From positions 13,724-77,723 of the forward strand of contig JBLKOM010000008.1 of the NCBI GenBank assembly GCA_047602755.1: a DNA stretch of 64,000 nucleotides, given 5' to 3'. The notes beneath the pieces are model-generated. The model searched no databases, had not been told where the DNA came from, and saw only the letters and a list, made by a program, of their open reading frames with translations. How positions within the stretch are numbered: the stretch's first letter is position 1; each line of letters starts with the position of its first letter. Shown piece by piece: positions 32,786 to 41,957 of this stretch. Source of the stretch: JACJVV01 sp047602755. Its GTDB lineage: Archaea > Nanobdellota > Nanobdellia > Woesearchaeales > JACJVV01. Made by a program: the position numbers and the translations under genes.

Positions 32786-33352
32786 TTAGTCCACCATATC
32801 AAATTGAGTAAACGAATCATATTGTGAAGAATATCTATGATATGAGAAATCAAGATATGAAATATCAACACATCTATTATTAATTATAACACTTGAAATA
32901 GGCATCTTTAAAGGTCTTATTTCTGAATAACTCAAAATACTACTTGTCGAGAAAGCCTCCCGTAAAGCGCACATTTCATTTTGATAAATAGTTAACACAA
33001 TATTATTATCAAATAAAAAAGATTGCCTAAATATTGATTTTATTTCAGAATCGTATAAACTTTCTAAATTATAATATATAATTTCATATAATGATAAATT
33101 ATAATTATTTGATTCTTTACTTGGAAAATTAGTCATAAGAATATTATTTAATGAAACACGAAAAGAAGGATCAATATTAGATATAGTAAAATCTGTTGCT
33201 TGGATTTCTACTAATTTTTTACCTATAAAGGATTGTTCAAGAAAAGAAAATACTATTATAAAAATTAAACATATAAACATAAATAATAGTATTGGAATAA
33301 GTAAATGAAACATTTCTGATGCACTTTTTCTATGTTTTGTTATTTTAATCAT
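32786..33352 (-). CDS. Membrane-anchored surface-cluster protein, 188 residues
   Basis: Starts MIKITKHRKSASEMFHLLIP, with a long single membrane helix (about 15-37) and then an exported domain of about 150 residues carrying two cysteines (EMCALRE, NNRCVDIS) that could form one disulfide. The Lys/Arg-Ser-Ala-Ser-Glu segment before the helix resembles a prepilin leader. Function unknown; placed in the operon 12 nt after its upstream neighbour. Confidence 0.72.
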   Translation of the reverse strand: MIKITKHRKSASEMFHLLIPILLFMFICLIFIIVFSFLEQSFIGKKLVEIQATDFTISNIDPSFRVSLNNILMTNFPSKESNNYNLSLYEIIYYNLESLYDSEIKSIFRQSFLFDNNIVLTIYQNEMCALREAFSTSSILSYSEIRPLKMPISSVIINNRCVDISYLDFSYHRYSSQYDSFTQFDMVD

Positions 33353-33364
33353 TTTAATAAATAA

Positions 33365-33898
33365 TCAATTTGGTAAAATTACTTCTACATGTAAAAATCC
33401 TTGTCTTCTAACTTCATCAACAACAATAGGTAAATAATAACTATAATTTGTATAACCACCTTTACCACGAGAAAAATCACCTCTAATAAAAGTAAGCATT
33501 GAATTATAACTCTCTTCGTTATAATATAAAGATCTAACTTGATTTAATGAGGTATCATGCAAAGTTATTTTCATAGAGAAATAATTAACATTAGGATGCA
33601 TTATCATACTCGAGTTTAACTTCTCCTGAACAACATCTTTAGTTAAAGGATTAAATGCAGAACTATTTACTACACCAGATAAAACATTTCCTGTAATATT
33701 ATCATTAACCATAATAACATTATTGTATAACATTATCTCTGATATAATTCGTGCATCAATCTCTCTTGAAGAAAATTCTATATTATGGCCACGAGAAGAT
33801 ATTAGAATTACAGCTAAAAATACAGCAATAGTAAAACTCATTTTTATAAATAGCATACTAAATGCATATACACTTAACTGTGATCTTTTTTTTAACAT
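33365..33898 (-). CDS. Membrane-anchored surface-cluster protein, 177 residues
   Basis: N-terminus MLKKRSQLSVYAFSMLFIKM with one hydrophobic segment to about 34, followed by an exported Asn/Ser-rich domain containing several possible N-glycosylation sequons (DNIT, NSS, NYS). No cysteine in the exported part. No family recognised. It lies 6 nt after the preceding gene. Confidence 0.7.
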   Translation of the reverse strand: MLKKRSQLSVYAFSMLFIKMSFTIAVFLAVILISSRGHNIEFSSREIDARIISEIMLYNNVIMVNDNITGNVLSGVVNSSAFNPLTKDVVQEKLNSSMIMHPNVNYFSMKITLHDTSLNQVRSLYYNEESYNSMLTFIRGDFSRGKGGYTNYSYYLPIVVDEVRRQGFLHVEVILPN

Positions 33899-33904
33899 TT
33901 TTAA

Positions 33905-34882
33905 TTACCTAGTTCTTATGAGTCTTTCTAAATTAACAATAACATAATTTAAATTATTTTCTGAAACTTCAATCTCAAAATAATAACTTGATTTTTTAAC
34001 AACATTATTTTTAATAAATGTATTTGAAGGGATATATGATATATCAATATTAGCATTTAAATCATTAACCAGATTATTAAATAATTTACAACCTAAATCA
34101 CCTTGCCGATTAAAAGGAGAAAAAATATTAACAATATCATCAGAATCAATCTTTCGAATATTAATAAAAACTCCATAATTATCATCTACTTGGTTATTTA
34201 ACAAATAATCTCTTGAGTATTGAATAAAATCAAAACGAGAAGAAAAATATCTAGAATTAAGACGCATATCAAGATAAGGCCTATTTAGACGATTAACAAG
34301 TTCTAAAATTAAAAAAGAAAATTCAGAAGAATGATTAATATAAAATTGCTCATTAGGATTAAATCTTAATTCACTATGTTGACAAACAAAATTATTATTT
34401 AAATAAAATTCTTTTAAATCGTCAAATATTTGATATGAAAAATCATTTTTAACAAAATATAAAATATTAGGTTTTAAATACGATAACTCAACTCTATCTT
34501 TATATTGCTGATCTTCTAAATGAATATAAGAACGAGTAACTTTAAAACTTCTAACGCCTATTGATGAAGATGAAAAAGTTGTAGTATAGAAAGGCACAAA
34601 TTCAAAATCTAATAAATTCATTTTACCATCACGATTTCTTCCATTAGAATTATAGTACTCATAATAAATATTATCTGGAGTTAACATGATTGAATTCTGA
34701 AGCAAAGAAATATCTTTACTATAAAAATTCATATACAACCTATCATCAGACAAAATAAAAGCCATATAACCTATAGAAAATAATATTACCATAGCAATAA
34801 TCATAACTTCAATTAAAGTTTCTAAAGGAATTGTAGATATATCTCCTGCATCTTCTGCTTTTTTACTTTTAAGAAGTTTCAA
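33905..34882 (-). CDS. Membrane-anchored surface-cluster protein, about 325 residues, TTG start
   Basis: The leader KLLKSKKAEDAGDISTIPLE precedes a membrane helix (TLIEVMIIAMVILFSIGYMA). The exported domain is Tyr/Asn/Asp-rich with few cysteines (FVCQHSE, LGCKLF). The frame contains GTG (34891) and TTG (34888) codons inside the sequence AGGTGTTGATATTG. Because AGGTG is the ribosome binding site, the TTG at 34882, six nt later, is the likely start. It overlaps the end of the previous gene. Function unknown. Confidence 0.7.
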   Translation of the reverse strand: MKLLKSKKAEDAGDISTIPLETLIEVMIIAMVILFSIGYMAFILSDDRLYMNFYSKDISLLQNSIMLTPDNIYYEYYNSNGRNRDGKMNLLDFEFVPFYTTTFSSSSIGVRSFKVTRSYIHLEDQQYKDRVELSYLKPNILYFVKNDFSYQIFDDLKEFYLNNNFVCQHSELRFNPNEQFYINHSSEFSFLILELVNRLNRPYLDMRLNSRYFSSRFDFIQYSRDYLLNNQVDDNYGVFINIRKIDSDDIVNIFSPFNRQGDLGCKLFNNLVNDLNANIDISYIPSNTFIKNNVVKKSSYYFEIEVSENNLNYVIVNLERLIRTR

Positions 34883-36713
34883 TATCAACACCTAATTCAA
34901 TTTTATCTAATTGACAAGAATCATTATGCAACAAACCTACAATAAAAATTGAAACATCATCAAATTGTTGTAAACAGCTTTTACCAATTAATATTTCTAA
35001 TAATTCAAATGAATAATAAATTTTATTTTTATCTAAAATTCCAGTATTTAAATCTGTTAAATGAACAAAATTAGTTTTTTCTAGATTTAGAATCTCCTCA
35101 TATGAACTATGATCAGATAATCTTTTATTTGAATCAATAATTATAACATCTTCATTCTCAATAATTAAAGAAGAAAACGAAGATTTTGAATTATAAATTT
35201 CATATACATAAATTGTATCACTAGAATAATAACTTAAATCTAAATCATCATTTTTATATAATTGACGAAGCTCTAAAGCTGGAAAAATATCAAGTAATCT
35301 TGGATTTTCCTTAACTTTGATTAAATCTATTTCACCAGATTCTTCAGTAAAATATTCTAAAAGAATATCATTATATAATGAATATGCGCTAAAATATCTA
35401 TTATTTCTTTCATGGTCTCGTGCACGAAAAATTTGTCTATCAAGTTCACCGGATGGATCTAATTCCTTAATCAACTCTAATAACTTAGAATTTAATTCAG
35501 AAGGTAAAATTGGTAAATTTAATCTCAAATATCTAACACATAACTCAGGATTACTTACATCTATAGAACTACAAAAATCAACATAATATTCTTTACACTC
35601 TTCAATTAAGTTAAATGTTAATGAAGAGTCGCATTTTTCTAGTCTACGCTCTATTGCTTGTTGAACATCAATAAGTGTTTCAACACCCAATAATTTAATA
35701 TTATGCTCATGCAAACTTTCATCAAAAAGTAATTTATTATGTGCCCATACGTAATAATCCATAAAAAACATCAATTTGTCAGAATCTCTATTAGAAGATA
35801 ATATTTTATTTGAGTAATCATGATAAGAGCGATGTGATAATTGCGATAAAATATCTACACGAGGATTAAGATAACGATCTTGAATAAAACCTAAAACAAA
35901 ATCATCAGACTTATAATTAGGTATAATATGAACAAAAATCCGATCTTCATTATCGATTATTAAACTAGAATTTACTATTTCAATATACATCTGCTGAAAA
36001 AATTTAAAATTTCTTGCATTATTATCAACAGGTGAACCGGATATATAAAAATAAAAAGCATCATATGAAACAAGAAAATCATTACCATAATAAGGTAATA
36101 GTTCAATAATATCTTTTACATAATCAAAATTATTTCTCCTAAACGACAAACTTCTAAACTGACTACTATGAAAACCATATAATATCAAATTTAAATCACG
36201 TGGAAAATTACTATAAGTATAAAAAAATACATTATTTGGAAAAGCCCTGCACACTAAAGGAGGTTTATTGATATCAAACGAACCCCAATTATTTGTTTTA
36301 TCATGACGATATAAACATAAACAATTTTCCATACAATCAAGGTTATTAGGTTTAGGAATTATAATCTCAGTTGAATAAGCAGAATTAGAAGGATTTATAG
36401 AAAAAAACCTATCACTCCACATCTCAATTTTTGAATCATCTTCATCAAAAGCAACAAGTAAAAATTTTGAATCTAAAAATAAAAGAACATCATCAGCATA
36501 TACATAAGCGCCTTCCTGTTCTAATAATTGTTCAATAGAATCAGCAAAATTATTAAAAGACTCAATTGTTGCAGTCTCATCAGGATTATTTGAATTTAAA
36601 ATCCAATTAACAATTCCTGCAATAGATAATGCAGCTGCAGAAAAAACAATTACGAAAATGAAAATGCCAATTAACTCAGACATTAAACCTGATTTTTGCT
36701 TTAAAATCTTCAT
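34869..36713 (-). CDS. Membrane-anchored surface-cluster protein, 614 residues
   Basis: Starts MKILKQKSGLMSELIGIFIF with one transmembrane helix to about 40. The exported region has a Cys group (DCMENCLCLYRHD, VCRAF) near 125-160, a central region rich in aromatic residues, a helical segment (about 330-460) with QQAIERRLEKCDSS and IFRARDHERNNRYFSAYSLY that is TPR-like in spacing, and a final beta-rich part. I start at ATG 36713, since the upstream GTG is part of the GGTG ribosome binding site. No family recognised. Confidence 0.72.
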   Translation of the reverse strand: MKILKQKSGLMSELIGIFIFVIVFSAAALSIAGIVNWILNSNNPDETATIESFNNFADSIEQLLEQEGAYVYADDVLLFLDSKFLLVAFDEDDSKIEMWSDRFFSINPSNSAYSTEIIIPKPNNLDCMENCLCLYRHDKTNNWGSFDINKPPLVCRAFPNNVFFYTYSNFPRDLNLILYGFHSSQFRSLSFRRNNFDYVKDIIELLPYYGNDFLVSYDAFYFYISGSPVDNNARNFKFFQQMYIEIVNSSLIIDNEDRIFVHIIPNYKSDDFVLGFIQDRYLNPRVDILSQLSHRSYHDYSNKILSSNRDSDKLMFFMDYYVWAHNKLLFDESLHEHNIKLLGVETLIDVQQAIERRLEKCDSSLTFNLIEECKEYYVDFCSSIDVSNPELCVRYLRLNLPILPSELNSKLLELIKELDPSGELDRQIFRARDHERNNRYFSAYSLYNDILLEYFTEESGEIDLIKVKENPRLLDIFPALELRQLYKNDDLDLSYYSSDTIYVYEIYNSKSSFSSLIIENEDVIIIDSNKRLSDHSSYEEILNLEKTNFVHLTDLNTGILDKNKIYYSFELLEILIGKSCLQQFDDVSIFIVGLLHNDSCQLDKIELGVDIETS

Positions 36714-36734
36714 TTTGTAAAACACCCAAAAAAA

Positions 36735-37292
36735 TTAATCACAACTACCTGCACGCAATATACATTGTTTATACCCGTAACCTGTATCTCTTACTTGTGT
36801 TCGCAAGCATCCATTTGACTCTTTTTCTAACTGTCTACATTCATATTCAACCAAATTACGAAAAATCATCATTCCTCTCCTTGCAGGTTTTTGAGGATTA
36901 GAATCACATCCATCAATAATACCATCACCGTCACGATCATTTGAAGATCTACTCTCAGTAAATCTAGGATAATCAAAACTAACTCTAGCTGCAACATGAT
37001 TTTCAAGATTTCCCATTAATTTCTCTTTAATAGAATCCCACTCATCTTTAGTCATATTGATTACACATATATCACATGCATCTATTATACCATCATTATC
37101 AATATCACTTTTATCAATAGATCTCTCTACACAGATATTATAACCATCAAGATTCATTAAAGTATCAATGGGCATAATACTTCTTCCTTTTGTTTGTACA
37201 AAACTAAATAACATAACTGAGCCTGCAATTAAAGCTACTAACAAAAAAACCATAAACCAATTTAATTCTGCGTTTTTATTATGAATTATCAT
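36735..37292 (-). CDS. Membrane-anchored protein with thrombospondin-type-3-like calcium repeats
   Basis: 185 residues. Leader MIIHNKNAELNWFMVFLLVA with one membrane helix to about 33. The exported part contains two Asp-rich calcium-binding loops, SDIDNDGIIDACDIC (about 62-76) and NDRDGDGIIDGCDSNPQ (about 118-134), of thrombospondin type 3 form. A Cys-rich end follows (EYECRQLEKESNGCLR, QCILRAGSC). Its start overlaps the preceding gene by 14 nt. Calcium probably rigidifies it, as expected for extracellular modules. Confidence 0.8.
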   Translation of the reverse strand: MIIHNKNAELNWFMVFLLVALIAGSVMLFSFVQTKGRSIMPIDTLMNLDGYNICVERSIDKSDIDNDGIIDACDICVINMTKDEWDSIKEKLMGNLENHVAARVSFDYPRFTESRSSNDRDGDGIIDGCDSNPQKPARRGMMIFRNLVEYECRQLEKESNGCLRTQVRDTGYGYKQCILRAGSCD

Positions 37293-37587
37293 TTGAAATC
37301 ACATCCTCCCTAGGACAACAAATTAATCTTACATTATCCTTTTCACCACAAACAAAAGGATATTTTACATTACAATCAGCAAATGTACTACAACTTGAAC
37401 ATAATGCTGGAAGAACACATTCACCCTCTTGATTAATACAATCATTAGATAAGTTTTTTGATTGTGCAAATGATCTACCAATAGAAATAATTATAACAAT
37501 AGCTGCAAAAAGTGCTATTACTATCATAACAATTTGCCACATTTCTAAACCTGCTTTTTTTCCTAAATTAAATTTTTTGCACAACAT
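37279..37587 (-). CDS. Small pilin-like Cys-rich protein with CC ending (family member 1)
   Basis: 102 residues: leader MLCKKFNLGKKAGLEMWQIV (Lys-Lys-Ala-Gly then Glu, the prepilin arrangement), helix to about 40 ending ISIGRSFAQSK, then a small exported domain NDCINQEGECVLPALCSSCS, ADCNVKYPFVCGE and the closing LICCPRE. Nine cysteines in about 60 residues imply disulfide stabilisation. Related in plan to the genes at 37563, 41958, 42332, 42641 and 42858. Overlaps its upstream neighbour by 25 nt. Confidence 0.78.
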   Translation of the reverse strand: MLCKKFNLGKKAGLEMWQIVMIVIALFAAIVIIISIGRSFAQSKNLSNDCINQEGECVLPALCSSCSTFADCNVKYPFVCGEKDNVRLICCPREDVISNDNS

Positions 37588-37832
37588 CGTTCTTTAAGTT
37601 TATTATCCTCATCAAACACTTTAAACAATGGATGTTCATAAGTACCTTCGGGACATGCTGTCCCTACTGCAACCATCTCACCCTCTAAATCCCTACATTG
37701 GCTATAAAAATCTGAAGATTGCCTTGCTCTACCACCAAATATAACAATCATTACTACTAATACAAATAAACATATTGCAGCAATAACAATTGTTTGCATA
37801 CTCAAAGATTCTGCTTTTTTCTTTTTAATCAT
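37563..37832 (-). CDS. Small pilin-like Cys-rich protein with CC ending (family member 2)
   Basis: 89 residues: MIKKKKAESLSMQTIVIAAI leader and helix, FGGRARQSSDFYSQCRDLEG as the join to the exported part, then TACPEGTYEHPLF and the closing ERCCAKNLI. The IVIAA helix and F-x-GR join are shared with the members at 41958-43163. Its ATG overlaps the stop of the preceding gene (ATGA). No family recognised beyond the paralogues here. Confidence 0.78.
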   Translation of the reverse strand: MIKKKKAESLSMQTIVIAAICLFVLVVMIVIFGGRARQSSDFYSQCRDLEGEMVAVGTACPEGTYEHPLFKVFDEDNKLKERCCAKNLI

Positions 37833-39550
37833 GATTGTTCACCTGCCTCAAGTTTTAATATAAATTCACTTATAGATCTTTTTAAATAATCAAGATCAGG
37901 ACCATACTCATCAAATGACTTAATGTGTATAGAATCTCTTGCATAATATGATTTAAGAAAACTTGATGAAAAATAAATATTATTAAGATGATCATCATGA
38001 TGTAGAGGAATACCTTGAGAATAACGTTGAACAGGAAATTCTGTTTTAATTAAATCTTTAGTTTGAGAAAAAGAAAAAGTATCACTATTAGTTAATTCAT
38101 ACAAAAATGAAGACATTAATAAATAATGGTATATTGATCCTCTATAAAAATCTTTTATATCATCATCTAACAAAAACTTATCATCAAAAACTATATCTTC
38201 ATGAAAATCTACAACATTAAAATCAGGAATAGATGATGTAATTGCAACCATCGTAATATCCTGATCTAATAAATTATTTGCTCTAGAAAAAGAATTATAA
38301 CCAAGCTCATAATGATAAGATATTTCTGAATTCCAGCATTCATCTTTAGATAAATCATATATTCTTTGATAATAAGAATTGTCGTCTAAAACATCTTCAT
38401 CACTTATACCTAAATTTAATAAATCAAGCAATTCATCCTGTGATAAAATACTTGTAGTAGGATTTGGACATGACTCATCAATTAAAACTTGAGCTTTTCG
38501 TAAATGATATAATCCTTTTAAATATACAGCAATAAATTTTGCCATGGTATTATCAGTAACAAACTCATCAGAATAAAAATAAACAATATTTTGCATATTT
38601 TCATCAAGTATATCATAATTAACAAATCCATAAATAAAATCCTTATAACTGTGTAACTCTAAAACTAAATTAAGATAATCTTCTAATTTAAAATTATAAA
38701 ATTCTTTAGTACTTTTAATTGAATTATAATGAGTTAAACAAGAATCAATATTGCGCCTCATAATTCCATTCTCACAATTTATTAAATCTTGATTGATAAA
38801 ACCTAATAAAATATATTGAACAGTACCTGGACAATATGAATAAATTAAAGGATCAAACATAATATTGTTTGTCCTAATATTATAATTACAAGTTAAATAT
38901 TTTTTATATAAATTATAATCACATAATGATATTGAATTCAATAATTTAGTATACCAGTACCAACTAAAAGAAAAATAATTTAATTTGGGAACTTGATCAG
39001 TATTAACTAATGGCCATTCTAAAGGACTAAAAAGATAATGTTGACAAACATCAAAATAATTAAAAAGATCATTTAATGATGATATAGCATTATCAATATC
39101 ATTATCAAAATAATAATCAATAAATAAGTAAAATTTTTTAGGACCTTCTCGCAATGGAGCAAAACTAGAATAATCATCAATATATTTATGCTTATAACTA
39201 TTAATTAAAGTCATTCCTTCTTCATACCTAGATAAAACAGAATATGAATAAAATTTAAAATAATAAACTTCATGAATTCTATCAGATTTTGGAAATCTTT
39301 CAATAAACTCAGCAGATAAATCAATTGCATCATTTAGAAATCCTTTATCAACATAATCTTTAATCAATGAATATAAATTTTCTTCATCTAAATTTACACC
39401 TGGCAACTCTGTACCTTTAACAACTATTTGAGATCCTCTAAAAATACGTTGTCCAACATTTACTGCAATAAGTGTAAAAGCAATAATCATTACTGCAATA
39501 ATGGGCAATATAGTAGCCATGCTTTTTTTATCAAAAAAAACTTTTACCAT
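37829..39550 (-). CDS. Membrane-anchored surface-cluster protein with TPR-like helical domain, 573 residues
   Basis: Leader MVKVFFDKKSMATILPIIAV with one membrane helix to about 32, then GSQIVVKGTELPGVNLDEEN. Residues about 55-140 (LIKDYVDKGFLNDAIDLSAE, FIERFPKSDRIHEVYYFKFY) resemble tetratricopeptide helices. The remaining exported region is Tyr/Asp-rich with cysteines spread through it (DVCQHYL, SLCDYN, YLTCNYN, SYCPG). Probably a protein-interaction scaffold on the outer face. Its start overlaps the 46-residue microprotein stop. Confidence 0.72.
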   Translation of the reverse strand: MVKVFFDKKSMATILPIIAVMIIAFTLIAVNVGQRIFRGSQIVVKGTELPGVNLDEENLYSLIKDYVDKGFLNDAIDLSAEFIERFPKSDRIHEVYYFKFYSYSVLSRYEEGMTLINSYKHKYIDDYSSFAPLREGPKKFYLFIDYYFDNDIDNAISSLNDLFNYFDVCQHYLFSPLEWPLVNTDQVPKLNYFSFSWYWYTKLLNSISLCDYNLYKKYLTCNYNIRTNNIMFDPLIYSYCPGTVQYILLGFINQDLINCENGIMRRNIDSCLTHYNSIKSTKEFYNFKLEDYLNLVLELHSYKDFIYGFVNYDILDENMQNIVYFYSDEFVTDNTMAKFIAVYLKGLYHLRKAQVLIDESCPNPTTSILSQDELLDLLNLGISDEDVLDDNSYYQRIYDLSKDECWNSEISYHYELGYNSFSRANNLLDQDITMVAITSSIPDFNVVDFHEDIVFDDKFLLDDDIKDFYRGSIYHYLLMSSFLYELTNSDTFSFSQTKDLIKTEFPVQRYSQGIPLHHDDHLNNIYFSSSFLKSYYARDSIHIKSFDEYGPDLDYLKRSISEFILKLEAGEQS

Positions 39551-39684
39551 AATTTAAAAACCGCCATCAAATTTGCTGATGTAGGTGAAACAATAGCAAT
39601 AATAAATATTAAAAAAGCTAAAATAGCAAGAATTAAAGCTAACATCCACCATTTAATTTCAACAAATCCTTTATTATTCATCAT
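39544..39684 (-). CDS. 46-residue single-helix membrane microprotein
   Basis: The product begins MMNNKGFVEIKWWMLALILA and continues as one hydrophobic helix (ILAFLIFIIAIVSP) with a short tail ending MAVFKLW. The N-terminus (Asn-Lys-Gly-Phe-Val-Glu) looks like the pilin-type leaders of its neighbours but there is almost no exported domain. Its stop codon lies inside the first codons of the next gene (TTATGGTAA), giving translational coupling. A TATA element at 39707-39718 lies 28 nt upstream. A second ATG follows immediately at 39681. Confidence 0.7.
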   Translation of the reverse strand: MMNNKGFVEIKWWMLALILAILAFLIFIIAIVSPTSANLMAVFKLW

Positions 39685-39706
39685 CCTATAAAAACATAAA
39701 AAAAGA

Positions 39707-39718
39707 GTTTATAAAATT
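39707..39718 (-). promoter_or_regulatory. TATA box, internal promoter before the 46-residue gene
   Basis: Minus strand AATTTTATAAAC, centred about 28 nt before the ATG at 39684. Confidence 0.45.
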
Positions 39719-39753
39719 ATTGTTTTTTCCGACAATAATATATGCTATTATAA

Positions 39754-40731
39754 TCAATCAATTCTTTGAGTTATTCCAGGTTCTTGCATACCTACAATCT
39801 GTTCACATTGCAAATCTTCTAAATTCTCAGGATTGAATTCAACCAATTCAATAGTGCTTAACCAAGCAACTTGATTAAAAGAACCACGTTTTACATAAGT
39901 AACACCTGTTCCTATAGCACCAACTGCTGCACCACCAACAATACCTGTTTTTGCAGCAGCTAATACAGTACCCGATACAGCAATAACACCAGGAGTAGCA
40001 GTACCTGCTGAAAGATAAATTATAGCACCACCTACAACAATAATACCACCATAAATAGCAGCTGTTCTTGTATTTTTAATTAAATCTTGCCAGAAATTTA
40101 AATTTAAAGGTTCAGTTTTATTATAAGTAAAAACAACAAGATATTCTCTATCAGTCAAAATAGCGGGTTCATTAAAATTACTTTTATCAACTTCAGATAA
40201 TTTAGAATAAGCTGTTGAAAATTCCTTAAAACTAAAAATATCTAAATAACGCTCCCCAGATGAAGATCTTGTAGAGCTATGAAAACTAATTAGTTCATCT
40301 GCAGAAATACTAATACTATTATCTTCAAAACTTAATTTATAACATGCTGAACAAAATTTAGTAGATTCACCTGCAGAACCAGTAAACAATTCACGTTCTC
40401 CTCTGTAATAAGAATTATAACAACGAAGCATGTATTCTGAAATACTTTCCATAATCTCGTATTTTTTCATACCTAAAGAATCTTTATCAGAAGAAATAAT
40501 AATGCTTTCTGTTTTGCATGGAAAATTATCAAGATTTGGATTAATAATAGTCTTTTTCCCGATCATATGAGCACGAATATATTCATTACATACATCACTA
40601 TAAGCTTTAACAGTATAAGCTTCTCTATATCTATAAAAAAAACTAGAAAAAACAACAATAACAATCAACACAAAAACAAACATTACTACATATGGGATTT
40701 GTAAATAACCCTTCTTTTTAACAAATTTCAT
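39754..40731 (-). CDS. Surface-cluster protein with N-terminal anchor and C-terminal hydrophobic hairpin, paralogue B
   Basis: 325 residues. MKFVKKKGYLQIPYVVMFVF leader and helix, then REAYTVKAYSDVCNEYIRAH. A CSACYKLSF motif lies near 120-130. Close to the end come a hydrophobic segment (AAIYGGIIVVGGAIIYLSAG) and a Gly/Ala-rich stretch (VAVSGTVLAAAKTGIVGGAA), then an acidic tail with QCEQIVGMQ. Order and motifs match the preceding gene, so the two are tandem paralogues. The ATG at 40731 starts one nt after the upstream stop and carries the KKKGY leader. An earlier GTG exists but adds a leaderless-looking stretch. Confidence 0.75.
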   Translation of the reverse strand: MKFVKKKGYLQIPYVVMFVFVLIVIVVFSSFFYRYREAYTVKAYSDVCNEYIRAHMIGKKTIINPNLDNFPCKTESIIISSDKDSLGMKKYEIMESISEYMLRCYNSYYRGERELFTGSAGESTKFCSACYKLSFEDNSISISADELISFHSSTRSSSGERYLDIFSFKEFSTAYSKLSEVDKSNFNEPAILTDREYLVVFTYNKTEPLNLNFWQDLIKNTRTAAIYGGIIVVGGAIIYLSAGTATPGVIAVSGTVLAAAKTGIVGGAAVGAIGTGVTYVKRGSFNQVAWLSTIELVEFNPENLEDLQCEQIVGMQEPGITQRID

Positions 40732-40732
40732 C

Positions 40733-41788
40733 TTATGAAATTTCCTCTCTTGATAAACCATATGGGACACATTGACTTTGTAAAATTTGATCGGGTGTCA
40801 TTAAAATAGTTTGACGAATAATTGGCATATCCATATTTCTATATGTTTTTGTCACTAAATATCCTATACAACCTGCACCACCAGTTACAGCCATTGTTCC
40901 AGCTAAACCTGCTGCAGCAATAACATTAACTTTAGGAATAAATAATACAGACAAAAAAATTGCACTACCTGCAATAGCACTATATTTTGCACAATCTGCA
41001 GCATCAGAGGATAAAGAATCAAGATCATAATAGTTACTCAAAAAATTAGTAATATAATTTTCTCCTTTTACAACTATGTGAGTAACATAATAAGTCTCTG
41101 TTGTATCAATTAAAAAATCTAATTTATCAAAACTATCATCATTAACATTTAACACTTCTCCTATAGAATTAACACTACCTAAACTTTGACGCTTCTCACC
41201 TGTAAAAAATTCAGAATAATACATATTAGAATTTGGCATTTTAGTATTATACAAATATAATGAAAAATGATTAATTGAATTAGGATTTAAATTACCAAAA
41301 ATATCATATCCTGCAAAATCCATTCTTTGAATATCATCTGAAAAACTAATCTTTCGACATATCCCGCAAAATATACCTCCTTTTTGCTCTGCAAAAGGAG
41401 ATAAATCATTCATATCACCAGCCCACCTATAATGACAAGTTCGCATTTCATCTGCAAATGTACTCATAATAGCATATTTTATAGCTCCAGGAGAAGAAGT
41501 TCTTGTTATTTTCCGCATTTCAGAAGTAGATATCTCTAAATCTGATTTAGAAGGACAATTAATTGAAACTCTTTCATCTTTATTACCCCACCTACCCATA
41601 ATATTAGCAGTTCTAACTTCTGAGTTTAATACCACAGACATTCTACATGTTTCATCATTAGATTTTCGTCCAAACCATGTTGAAAAATTCATTGCAAAAA
41701 TAATTAAAACAAGTAAAACAATAACAGCTATAGAGACTGCCAAGAAAACATCTTGTTCAGAATAACCTTTCTTTTTTAATCTAACCAT
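40733..41788 (-). CDS. Surface-cluster protein with N-terminal anchor and C-terminal hydrophobic hairpin, paralogue A
   Basis: 351 residues. MVRLKKKGYSEQDVFLAVSI leader and helix, then FGRKSNDETCRMSVVLNSEV. The middle has GIFCGICRKISFSDD, the equivalent of CSACYKLSF in paralogue B. The C-terminal third has two hydrophobic segments (AIAGSAIFLSVLFIP, GLAGTMAVTGGAGCIGYLV) and ends MTPDQILQSQCVPYGL. Shared layout suggests a duplicated pair forming a hetero-oligomer. Its start overlaps the stop of the 39-residue microprotein. Confidence 0.75.
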   Translation of the reverse strand: MVRLKKKGYSEQDVFLAVSIAVIVLLVLIIFAMNFSTWFGRKSNDETCRMSVVLNSEVRTANIMGRWGNKDERVSINCPSKSDLEISTSEMRKITRTSSPGAIKYAIMSTFADEMRTCHYRWAGDMNDLSPFAEQKGGIFCGICRKISFSDDIQRMDFAGYDIFGNLNPNSINHFSLYLYNTKMPNSNMYYSEFFTGEKRQSLGSVNSIGEVLNVNDDSFDKLDFLIDTTETYYVTHIVVKGENYITNFLSNYYDLDSLSSDAADCAKYSAIAGSAIFLSVLFIPKVNVIAAAGLAGTMAVTGGAGCIGYLVTKTYRNMDMPIIRQTILMTPDQILQSQCVPYGLSREEIS

Positions 41789-41895
41789 ACAAGTCTCACC
41801 ACAGGAATTAAAAATATAGTAATTATAATTGCAAGAAAAATCATAAATAAAATTATATACATTAAAACTTTAAGATCTATAGTTAATTCAGCCAT
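41776..41895 (-). CDS. 39-residue single-helix membrane microprotein
   Basis: The product begins MAELTIDLKVLMYIILFMIF, continues LAIIITIFLIPVVRLVWLD and stops within the first codons of paralogue A (overlap of 13 nt). It is a single membrane helix with a charged end on each side. A TATA element at 41914-41927 sits 25 nt upstream of the ATG, so it opens an internal leaderless transcript. No family recognised. Confidence 0.7.
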   Translation of the reverse strand: MAELTIDLKVLMYIILFMIFLAIIITIFLIPVVRLVWLD

Positions 41896-41913
41896 AATAA
41901 TAAATAAAAAATT

Positions 41914-41927
41914 GAATTATATAAATG
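41914..41927 (-). promoter_or_regulatory. TATA box, internal leaderless promoter before the 39-residue gene
   Basis: Minus strand CATTTATATAATTC, centred about 25 nt before the ATG at 41895. Confidence 0.5.
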
Positions 41928-41957
41928 TTTATAAAAATAAATAATGTAAAAAACTAA

